Shown here in pieces: positions 53,599-60,904 of a stretch of DNA of 64,000 nucleotides (its first letter is position 1; each line of letters starts with the position of its first letter). Source of the stretch: Candidatus Omnitrophota bacterium (GTDB taxonomy: Bacteria > Omnitrophota > Gorgyraeia > Zapsychrales > Zapsychraceae); contig JACKFL010000006.1 in the NCBI GenBank assembly GCA_020632495.1, positions 1,302,001 through 1,366,000 on the forward strand, read 5' to 3'. The position numbers were made by a program, and so were the translations under genes. Below the pieces are notes generated by a model. That model was not told where the DNA came from and searched no databases. It saw only the letters and a list, made by a program, of their open reading frames with translations.

Positions 53599-55361
53599 CA
53601 GGCGGTCTCCTTCTGTGCCGGGGCCTCTTCCATTTCGACCTCAGGCTCGTATTGCGGACTGAAGTCCTTCTTGGCTCCGGGAACACTGTATTCGTATGCC
53701 GCACGGTAAACCACCGGCTCGGTAACGAAATTCCCGTGTCCCGGCGGACTCGGCGTGTTCCATTCCAGGGTGGTCGCCTCCCACGGATTATCCGACTCGA
53801 CTTTTTTGCCCTTGAACATACTCCAGAAGAAATTGAAGATGAACGGAAGTTGTGCCAGCCCCAGTCCCCAGGCTGCCCACGAGGAGGTGATGTTCAGATG
53901 CAGCACTTCCTGGGCGTGTTCATAACCTGCCCCGCCGTCGTACAAGCGGCGTGAAACGCCTGCCAATCCGACAATAAACATCGGCATAAAAATAAAGTTC
54001 ATACAGACCAGGGACGGCCAGAAATGAAGCTGGCCCAAAAGTTCGTTCATTTTACGTCCGGTCGCCTTCGGATACCAGTGATAAATCCCCGCAAACAGGG
54101 CGAAAATGGTTCCCGGGGCTACGACGTAGTGGAAATGACCGATGACGTAGTAAGTATCGTGCAAGTGAATATCCGCCGTCGAAAGGCCCAACGGAAGACC
54201 GGTCAGGCCGCCGATCCCGAACATCGGCAAGAACGCCAGGGCAAAAAGCATGCGAGTGTTAAACCGGATCGACCCTCCCCACAAGGAGATAAACAGCGCC
54301 GTCAGGATAATAATCGACGGTATAGAAATGATCATTGTAGTCGCCTGGAAGAAGGCATTAATAACCGTTCCCATCCCCGTCAGGAACATATGGTGCGCCC
54401 ACACGACAAATGACATGAATCCCAGAAAAACAATCGAATACACCATGGACTTATAGCCCCAAAGCGGCTTGCGGATATTGTTGGCAATGACTTCCGAGAC
54501 GATCCCCATTGCCGGCAATATCAGTACGTACACCTCCGGGTGGGCCAAAAACCAGAACAAATGCTGCCACAGCAGCACGCTTCCTCCACCGCTGATGTCG
54601 AGCTGTTGACCGCTGACCACCAGTCCCGACGGCATAAAGAAGCTGGTCCCCGCAACCCGGTCCATCAATTGCATGACGCCGGCCGCCAACAGCGGCGGAA
54701 AGGCCAAAACAAGCAGGAATGACGTGACCAGCTGCGCCCACACAAAGAACGGCAGCCGCATGAATGTCAGCCCCTTGGCACGCAGCTGAAAAATTGTGAC
54801 GATGATATTGATAGAACCCAACAGAGATGATTGGATCAGACAAACCATGCCGATTATCCAAAAAGTCTGTCCCACGGATGCTATGACGGCTAACGGAGCA
54901 TATGCCGTCCAGCCAGATGAGGCGGCTCCCCCCGGAAGGAAGAAACTGCCAAGCATAATGATCCCTCCAGCGAAATATAGCCAGTAACTGGTCATATTCA
55001 AACGCGGAAAAGCCATATCCGGCGCCCCGACCTGAAGCGGAACCACAAAATTCCCAAAAGCACCGACCGCCAGCGGAACAATCCCCAGAAAGACCATGAT
55101 GGTCCCGTGCATGGCACCAAGCTCATTGTAAAACTCCGGGAGCATGACACCACCGGGCATCCGGGAATCACCGAATAAATGCCCTATGAGCGGCAGGGGC
55201 TGCTCGGGATAGGCCAATTGCCAGCGCATCAGCATAATAAGTCCGAAACCGAACAACAAGAAGAACAACGCGGTGATCCCGTACTGGATACCGATGACTT
55301 TGTGATCTACCGAAAAGATGTATTTGCGCCAAAACGGCAGCTCGTGATGTGATTCACTCAT
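53598..55361 (-). CDS. coxA: cytochrome c oxidase subunit I, K-channel lysine missing
   Basis: 587-residue twelve-span haem-copper subunit. His-Tyr pair and E278-type Glu are in AHPEVYVLILP, CuB His in VVWAHHMF, haem ligands in HDTYYVIGHFHYV. D-channel residues are present (GAPDMAFPRLN). The helix that carries the K-channel lysine in A-type oxidases (MxIxxPTGxKxF) reads TTMIISIPSIII: the lysine position is Ile (codon 54306-54308). D-channel intact and K-channel altered is noteworthy. Second gene of the operon. Confidence 0.93.
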   Translation of the reverse strand: MSESHHELPFWRKYIFSVDHKVIGIQYGITALFFLLFGFGLIMLMRWQLAYPEQPLPLIGHLFGDSRMPGGVMLPEFYNELGAMHGTIMVFLGIVPLAVGAFGNFVVPLQVGAPDMAFPRLNMTSYWLYFAGGIIMLGSFFLPGGAASSGWTAYAPLAVIASVGQTFWIIGMVCLIQSSLLGSINIIVTIFQLRAKGLTFMRLPFFVWAQLVTSFLLVLAFPPLLAAGVMQLMDRVAGTSFFMPSGLVVSGQQLDISGGGSVLLWQHLFWFLAHPEVYVLILPAMGIVSEVIANNIRKPLWGYKSMVYSIVFLGFMSFVVWAHHMFLTGMGTVINAFFQATTMIISIPSIIILTALFISLWGGSIRFNTRMLFALAFLPMFGIGGLTGLPLGLSTADIHLHDTYYVIGHFHYVVAPGTIFALFAGIYHWYPKATGRKMNELLGQLHFWPSLVCMNFIFMPMFIVGLAGVSRRLYDGGAGYEHAQEVLHLNITSSWAAWGLGLAQLPFIFNFFWSMFKGKKVESDNPWEATTLEWNTPSPPGHGNFVTEPVVYRAAYEYSVPGAKKDFSPQYEPEVEMEEAPAQKETA

Positions 55362-55370
55362 ACTGGTCCC

Positions 55371-56087
55371 TTACTTTCCATCCGGTCGTTGAAATGTAAA
55401 ATCTACTTCCTTGGTCTCCCCTTCGGCCAAGGTGACGGTCACCTGTTGCGGAGCCAAGCGCTGATGCCATGCCTCCAGGACATATTGGCCAGGCGGCAGA
55501 TTGTCAATCGTATAGGTGCCGGTTTCGTCAGTTGTTGTGTAAAACGGATGACTCATAACCGTGATGTACGCGCTCATCCACGGGTGGACGTCGCATTTGA
55601 CCTCAAACATGAATTCCGGTTTGTCAAACGTCTTGGTAATTTCAGTGCGGAACTTGGGCATAGCGACGTTAAACTCGGCATTCTTTTTCGGCAAGGCGTG
55701 CACGTTGTGCAACGTGCCGTCAGGGTTAAGGATTTTCAACGGCTGCCCGGCCATAACACCCATTACGGCAGGTGTGTAAATACATCCGTTTTGATTTAAC
55801 ACCTTGGGCTCTTTCGGCACCGGGAAATTGGATTTGGGAAGCCCGTCCTTGACCTGCAAAAAGACATTCTTAAGCTCATTATTGGGCCCCAGGATGATCG
55901 TTTTGGGAAATACCGTGTCGGCATGCTTGGTAAGACAAACGGGATCCGCTCCCATTTTGATGGGTCGGAGTTTCGGTCGTCTTCCTTGGTAGGTCACTTT
56001 ACCTTTGATCGCGGCCGCCTGCGCCGGCATGGGAAAAGCAAGAATGGCAGCGAGAAATGACGCTAGTGCTACGTAGTATATATTCAT
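55371..56087 (-). CDS. cupredoxin with C-terminal carboxypeptidase-regulatory-like domain
   Basis: 238 residues with a Sec signal peptide (cut near PAQA-AAI). The cupredoxin part has a type 1 copper-like set: His in DGTLHNVHA, then KCDVHPWMSAY with Cys, His and Met. Two other cysteines (DPVCL, NGCIYTP) could form a disulfide. The C-terminal beta-sandwich (TDETGTYTIDNLPPGQYVLEAWHQRL) is of the carboxypeptidase regulatory or DUF2012 sort. First gene of the cox operon, so it may be the electron donor to CoxB in place of cytochrome c; copper binding is inferred from residues only. Confidence 0.8.
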   Translation of the reverse strand: MNIYYVALASFLAAILAFPMPAQAAAIKGKVTYQGRRPKLRPIKMGADPVCLTKHADTVFPKTIILGPNNELKNVFLQVKDGLPKSNFPVPKEPKVLNQNGCIYTPAVMGVMAGQPLKILNPDGTLHNVHALPKKNAEFNVAMPKFRTEITKTFDKPEFMFEVKCDVHPWMSAYITVMSHPFYTTTDETGTYTIDNLPPGQYVLEAWHQRLAPQQVTVTLAEGETKEVDFTFQRPDGK

Positions 56088-56125
56088 ATTCTTAAACTAA
56101 TATAGGGGGGTGCTGTAGTGTCTAT

Positions 56126-56154
56126 AATATAGGTGAAGCGGTCAGGATTGTCAA
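56126..56154 (-). promoter_or_regulatory. sigma70-type promoter for the cox operon
   Basis: Minus strand perfect TTGACA (56149-56154), 17-base spacer, TATATT (56126-56131), about 40 bases before the cupredoxin gene. Confidence 0.7.
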
Positions 56155-56166
56155 GCGGGTTTGGCA

Positions 56167-56206
56167 AAAAAGGGTGGCTTTCCCGCAAGGAAAAACCACC
56201 CTTTTT
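56167..56206 (-). terminator. intrinsic terminator after the vWA gene
   Basis: Inverted repeat: AAAAAGGGTGG with CCACCCTTTTT, extended by imperfect pairing, with a purine/pyrimidine-rich interior loop near CCCGC. The minus strand has the T run directly after, between the vWA gene and the cox promoter. Confidence 0.8.
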
Positions 56207-56213
56207 CACCGAT

Positions 56214-58976
56214 TTATTTAAACTGCAACGGAGGAGATTCCTCCGCCGGGTAGGGCTGGTATCCGGTATAGGGTTCCGGATAGGGATAGCGCGGATTAAG
56301 CATTCTATGGTCCAGGCGCTTTGCCTGCTCCACCAGCCGGATAAATTCCGCCCGGCGACCTTCCAAATCGCTGCCGCGGGTACGGCTCGCCCGTTCCAGG
56401 ACCTGATCATAACCGGCGTGGCCCTTGAATCGGGAATTGCGCAGCAGCAGGCCGAATTCGGCTACAGCGCTGGCAAAGGCCGCTTCAGGGTCCATGTAAT
56501 CCGTGACATCACCGTGCTTGAAGGTTTGGCGTATCAGACGGCTGTGATTGGATTTGACCGGTTTATAGCGCAACTTGACCGTCATCAGCTCCTGATTCAC
56601 GAACATACGCGGCTGCTGGTACTTCAATCGGTCGACACCCCGTTCGGCGTACGGAACCGGTTCCACACCGTACGCCGGGACAACTTCATACAAAGCGGTG
56701 ACTGTATGGCCGGCTCCGATTTCTCCGGCATCAACCCGGTCATTATTGAAATCACGGTTATTCATAACCCTGTTTTCGTAACCGATCAGCCGGTAGGCAT
56801 GCACATGCTGCGGATTGAACTCTACCTGGATCTTGACGTCCTTGGCGATCGTAAAGAGCGTGGATCCAAGTTCACTGACCAGGATCTTTCGCCCTTCTTC
56901 AAGAGAATCGATGTAATAGTAGTTCCCGTTGCCGTTGTCGGCGATCTTCTCCATTTTAGCATCTTTGTAGTTGCCCGAGCCGAAACCGAGAATCGAAAGA
57001 AACACTCCCTCCCTGCGTTTGCTTTCGATCAATTGGACCAATTCATAGTCATTCTTCATACCGACGTTAAAATCTCCGTCGGTGGCCAGAATGACGCGAT
57101 TGTTGCCGTTACGGATGTAGTTGTCACGAGCAATGCGATAAGCCAGATTCAGTCCCGCCTCCCCGGCCGTCGATCCGCCCGCCTGCAGATTGTCAATCGC
57201 GGCATGAATCCGGTGCTTGTACGTACCGGGTGTGGAATCCAGCACCAACCGGGCTGAGCCGGAGTAGGTTACAATGGCCACCTGTTGGTCCGGACGCAAT
57301 TGGTCCACCATGAGTTTCAACGATTGCTTCAGCAGCGGCAATTTGTTCGACCGTTTCATAGAGCCGGAAACGTCGATTAAGAACACCAGATTGCTCGGCG
57401 GGATCTTAGTCTGCGACGGAACGTTCCCTTTAAGACCGACCTGGACGAGCAGATGGCGGGTATTCCAGGGACAGACTGATCCGCGCATGGTCACACTAAA
57501 CGGTTCCCCGCGGGTTGGTTTGGGATAATTATAGTCAAAGTAGTTGACCATTTCCTCGACCCGGACCGCATCGGCCGGCGGTAGCTGCCCGCGATCCAGA
57601 AAACGGCGCACATTGCTGTAAGAAGCTGTGTCCACGTCGATCGAGAAGGTCGACAGCGGCGCGTTGGATGCGACCAGGAACGGATTTTCATAGATCGGAT
57701 CGTACTCTTCAGTATTCGTCTCCGGCGGACGATGATAGTAAGCCGGCGGCGTGTAATTGGGTTCGGGGGACGGCGCGGGATAAAAGAGTTCGTCCGCATC
57801 ATCACCGTAACCCATATCGTAGCCGCGTCGGATCTGTTCATCCGCTTCATAAATCGGTTCTTCTGCATCGTAGGCATACGGCCGGCGCGCACGGGATTCG
57901 GCGGGAAGGTTGTATACCTCCTCCTTCATGATCATCCCTTGGGCCAGCGTCGCCTCCGTCCCCCCGACAATTCGGCCGGTATCGACCTCGGTCCGCTTGA
58001 AGCCGGCGAAGGCCCGGTCCTTACGAGGTTCCTCCGAGATGCTTTTAGCGACTGCATTCCGGTTTTTCGACTCCAGCATATCACGATAAACACCGGGGGC
58101 CGTTTGCGAACGATTGCCGGCGACCTGACTCGGCAACTTGTTACCATCGGCATCAGAGGAGTCTCCCAGTGCACGAATTTTCTCGGCACCTGCGTAAGTG
58201 GAGGCTTGAAATCCACCTGTACTCCGCGCCGCGCTGGTTGAGGATTCATCAGCCTTTTTGTCATTCATTTCGATCGGCTGTCCCGTATAGGCGGAACTTT
58301 GGAAGCCGCCATGGCCAATCGCCTTCTGTTTTTCCCGGACAGCCGGTGACGGCTGCGCTTGCCGGGCATCCTCCAAACGGTCGGCTATGTCGATTTCCTG
58401 ATAGGAAGCCGCCAGGTCGAACTGATTGTCGGTAAGAGGGGCTTGCGCCTGAGGCGTCGATTCCCCTTCAAGCTTACCCACTTTTCGTTGCGCATACTCG
58501 GATCGTCGCGCTCCGGCAGCGTCCTCACCGCCCTTCTGCATGACATTCCGACGCTCTTCCTCCAGATAGTAAGGTTCATACGTCGTGGGACGGTACATCT
58601 GTGACTTTGAGGCGTAATCGTTACGAGCATCCTGTGAAAACGTCCGTAAATAGACTATTCCTACGATCATGCACAGCGCAAATGTCACCAGCGCGCCTCC
58701 GCCGACCTTCAACCAGGTGTCGCCTTTCATAGTGGGCCCCTCCTGGAGCTTCTCATCTAGAAGCGTCTTTTGAATCTCGTTGGCCAAATCGGCCGAGACT
58801 TCCTCATCCCTCCATTCCTGCAGCGTTCCCGACAACTTTTGCAATTCCTTATAATATTCCTGCCATTGAGTGTCGTTAAGGATAAGGTCTTCCACTTCGT
58901 GCCGCTCCGTGTCCGAAACGGCCCCGTCGATATATGATGAGATAAGCTCTTTAATTTTTTCGTAATCTTTATTCAT
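56214..58976 (-). CDS. anti-sigma-like/von Willebrand A/DUF3520 fusion protein
   Basis: 920 residues. The first 80 residues (SSYIDGAVSDTERHEVEDLI) look like an anti-sigma factor domain but without the zinc-binding HxxxCxxC. A single span follows (about 90-110). Residues about 120-430 are low-complexity, rich in Ala, Gly, Gln, Asp, Tyr and Pro. A YfbK-type von Willebrand A domain follows with an intact MIDAS (DVSGSMKRS near residue 533, then TYSGSA and ATDGDFNVG), and a C-terminal DUF3520 part. The N-terminus lies in the cytoplasm next to its cognate sigma factor, encoded upstream with an eight-base overlap. It likely senses a periplasmic ligand through the vWA domain (inference). Confidence 0.82.
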   Translation of the reverse strand: MNKDYEKIKELISSYIDGAVSDTERHEVEDLILNDTQWQEYYKELQKLSGTLQEWRDEEVSADLANEIQKTLLDEKLQEGPTMKGDTWLKVGGGALVTFALCMIVGIVYLRTFSQDARNDYASKSQMYRPTTYEPYYLEEERRNVMQKGGEDAAGARRSEYAQRKVGKLEGESTPQAQAPLTDNQFDLAASYQEIDIADRLEDARQAQPSPAVREKQKAIGHGGFQSSAYTGQPIEMNDKKADESSTSAARSTGGFQASTYAGAEKIRALGDSSDADGNKLPSQVAGNRSQTAPGVYRDMLESKNRNAVAKSISEEPRKDRAFAGFKRTEVDTGRIVGGTEATLAQGMIMKEEVYNLPAESRARRPYAYDAEEPIYEADEQIRRGYDMGYGDDADELFYPAPSPEPNYTPPAYYHRPPETNTEEYDPIYENPFLVASNAPLSTFSIDVDTASYSNVRRFLDRGQLPPADAVRVEEMVNYFDYNYPKPTRGEPFSVTMRGSVCPWNTRHLLVQVGLKGNVPSQTKIPPSNLVFLIDVSGSMKRSNKLPLLKQSLKLMVDQLRPDQQVAIVTYSGSARLVLDSTPGTYKHRIHAAIDNLQAGGSTAGEAGLNLAYRIARDNYIRNGNNRVILATDGDFNVGMKNDYELVQLIESKRREGVFLSILGFGSGNYKDAKMEKIADNGNGNYYYIDSLEEGRKILVSELGSTLFTIAKDVKIQVEFNPQHVHAYRLIGYENRVMNNRDFNNDRVDAGEIGAGHTVTALYEVVPAYGVEPVPYAERGVDRLKYQQPRMFVNQELMTVKLRYKPVKSNHSRLIRQTFKHGDVTDYMDPEAAFASAVAEFGLLLRNSRFKGHAGYDQVLERASRTRGSDLEGRRAEFIRLVEQAKRLDHRMLNPRYPYPEPYTGYQPYPAEESPPLQFK

Positions 58977-59565
58977 GATGCCCCTCCTGAATATAGGAAG
59001 CCAGCTCCGTGCGGAGCCGTTCTCGCCCGCGGAAGATCAACTGCTTCACATTGGTCAGGGAACAATTCAGGATCTTGGCTATTTCGTCGTATGAAAACCG
59101 ATGATACTCCCGCAGGACGATCGCCTCCCTTTGCTGGTACGGCAACCGCAGGATGGCCTGCTGGACGTGCCGGGCCCGTTCCTTTTTCTGCAGCAGCTCG
59201 GCCGAGGAGTCGGCGTGGTCCGGGACATCCCATTGTTCATCCACCGATTTGTCCCTATTGGTGAAGGTCAGCGAAAAAAGCCGTTTGGATTTGCGTAATT
59301 TGTCGATACAACGGTTGCGCGCGATGGTGAAGAGCCAGGTCGAAAACTTCGCGTTTGTCTGATAGCGGTAGCTGCTCCCGATGAGGGAGACAAACACATC
59401 GTGGGTGGCATCCTCGGCGTCGGCCCGGTTGCCCAGTATCCGCAGACAAAAGTTCAGTATCCGATTCTTGTAGCGATGGAATATCATGGTGATGGCCTCG
59501 CGATTTCCCTGCTGGAAATCGTGCATGATGTCTTCGTCCGTCTGATCCATTTTGCCGTAATTCAC
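58969..59565 (-). CDS. ECF-type RNA polymerase sigma factor
   Basis: 198 residues with sigma region 2 (FHRYKNRILNFCLRILGNRADAEDATHDVF, then FSTWLFTIARNRCIDKLRK) and region 4 (LPYQQREAIVLREYHRFSYDEIAKILNCS, LTNVKQLIFRGRERLR). It is autonomous in size and typical of group 4 factors. It precedes the fused anti-sigma/vWA gene with an eight-base overlap, as expected for a cognate pair. A possible autoregulatory promoter sits at 59637-59662. Confidence 0.94.
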   Translation of the reverse strand: MNYGKMDQTDEDIMHDFQQGNREAITMIFHRYKNRILNFCLRILGNRADAEDATHDVFVSLIGSSYRYQTNAKFSTWLFTIARNRCIDKLRKSKRLFSLTFTNRDKSVDEQWDVPDHADSSAELLQKKERARHVQQAILRLPYQQREAIVLREYHRFSYDEIAKILNCSLTNVKQLIFRGRERLRTELASYIQEGHHE

Positions 59566-59636
59566 TCTCTGTTAACTAGTTACGAGATCTGCCACCGGCG
59601 GGCGCCCGTCCGGTGCGGCTGACCTTTCCCACTTGT

Positions 59637-59662
59637 AACGGCGGAAATGCGGAAAAGTTACA
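59637..59662 (-). promoter_or_regulatory. candidate ECF-type promoter upstream of the sigma factor
   Basis: Minus strand TGTAAC (59657-59662), 16 bases, CGTT (59637-59640). This has the layout of ECF-dependent promoters (AAC -35 and CGT -10). It also forms an inverted repeat TGTAAC/GTTACA. Autoregulation is the expected mode but is not proved. Confidence 0.4.
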
Positions 59663-59680
59663 TCTTCTTACAACAACCGT

Positions 59681-60097
59681 TTACCGGTATTTATCGTATT
59701 TGAGGCCGATATGATGCAGGAACGGCTTGAAGCGATGGTGCTGGTCTTCGAAGCCGTGGAACTCACAACCGCAACGGTAGCAGTTGAGAATATGCGGGAC
59801 CTTGCGGTACAACGCCAAATCTATCAGAAAAACCGCCGGCAGGCTCAACCCGTAGGTCCACGGGACAAAGACGATACCCACGGCCATGATCAGGCAGCCG
59901 AGAAATTGATTAAAATTCTTAGTCAGGTAGAATTGCCGGCAGGGACACCGCGGACAGCGGTCAAACATGTCATCGGGATTGGAGACGGCCCCCAGTTGCT
60001 GCCCGCAGTTCGGACATATCAATTCAGTCTGCCCTGTCCAGGGCACCTGAACGTACTGCTTGCATTCAGGGCAGTGACAGGCAATAATCCGACTCAC
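59681..60097 (-). CDS. zinc-ribbon membrane protein, unknown
   Basis: 138 residues starting from a GTG that overlaps the upstream stop (GTGA). Cys pairs: CHCPEC, CPNCGQ, CPRCPC and CYRCGCEF, three or four zinc ribbons, and two hydrophobic spans between them (GCLIMAVGIVFVPWTYGLSLPAVFLI). The ribbon at the very C-terminus is followed by His-rich HHIGLKYDKYR. Placed directly after the polytopic protein of the cytochrome cluster. Possibly a cofactor-insertion or assembly factor; no recognised family. Confidence 0.72.
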   Translation of the reverse strand: MSRIIACHCPECKQYVQVPWTGQTELICPNCGQQLGAVSNPDDMFDRCPRCPCRQFYLTKNFNQFLGCLIMAVGIVFVPWTYGLSLPAVFLIDLALYRKVPHILNCYRCGCEFHGFEDQHHRFKPFLHHIGLKYDKYR

Positions 60098-60867
60098 AAA
60101 GTTATCCCGAATTTGATGAGGAAATATTTGTAGGCGATATCCCCCACCAGCACGCCGCACAGGATGACATATAAAATGCCTGTCGCGGCCTGGGTGTTCT
60201 TGAGCTTGATAATTTCATGAACCATAAACATCGCCCCGAACGGCAACAGGACCCCAAAGAAAATGGGTACCATCAACAGAAAACCGTCCAGGCGCCCCAT
60301 GAACTCGTAAAGCCTGATGTTCTGGCCTTGATAAACAATCTGCCCGGTAAAAGCATGCACGAGATTCCATAGTAACCGGGCGGCAATCAAAATCCAGAAG
60401 GCCTGGGCGGCGTGGCGCAAATGCTTGATGGGCAGGCCATGGACATTTAAATACCAGTGCCCCAAATTCATCGCATACAATGAGGCCGAGAAGATAAGCC
60501 CGCTCAGTGTCATCGTCAACAAGCCCGGCATCCCTCCGGCTATCAGACCAGTTTGAACCTGATAGGTAATTCCCAACCCACATACACATAAGAATGTCGT
60601 GGCGCCGATCGGGGCCGTTTCACGCCGCCAGGCATACGCCGTCAATACCAGCGCGGCGATCATCCACAGCACCGCCCCAATATTGACCCAGCCCGGCGTC
60701 TCAGCGCGAACAACAAAAAAAAGGGCTAAAATACCGACGATAACAGGCAGCCCCAAATGGAAATGATGAAAATTATTCTTTAACGGATCCTGACGGCTGA
60801 TCCAAAAGCACAACGGATAGGTAAAAGCAAAATATAGAGTGGTGAGTAAAGTGATGGTATACAGCAT
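60094..60867 (-). CDS. polytopic membrane protein of the cytochrome cluster, unknown
   Basis: 257 residues, about seven or eight spans. His residues at membrane boundaries (NNFHHFHLGLP near residue 35, MNLGHWYLNVHGLPIKHLRH about 140, MVHEIIKL) could bind haem or quinone. Not a family I can name. Downstream of the octaheme cytochrome by 37 bases and overlapping the zinc-ribbon gene, so it is probably a subunit or maturation partner of that complex. Confidence 0.75.
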   Translation of the reverse strand: MLYTITLLTTLYFAFTYPLCFWISRQDPLKNNFHHFHLGLPVIVGILALFFVVRAETPGWVNIGAVLWMIAALVLTAYAWRRETAPIGATTFLCVCGLGITYQVQTGLIAGGMPGLLTMTLSGLIFSASLYAMNLGHWYLNVHGLPIKHLRHAAQAFWILIAARLLWNLVHAFTGQIVYQGQNIRLYEFMGRLDGFLLMVPIFFGVLLPFGAMFMVHEIIKLKNTQAATGILYVILCGVLVGDIAYKYFLIKFGITL

Positions 60868-60904
60868 CGGACGACCTGACTGTCAGGGCAAACGCGGCCT
60901 GCGC

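Noticed and set aside
59592..59620. GC-rich hairpin upstream of the sigma factor
   Set aside because: It has a good stem (CACCGG with CCGGTG) but no T run, so it is not an intrinsic terminator; it may be a leader structure but I cannot support a function.
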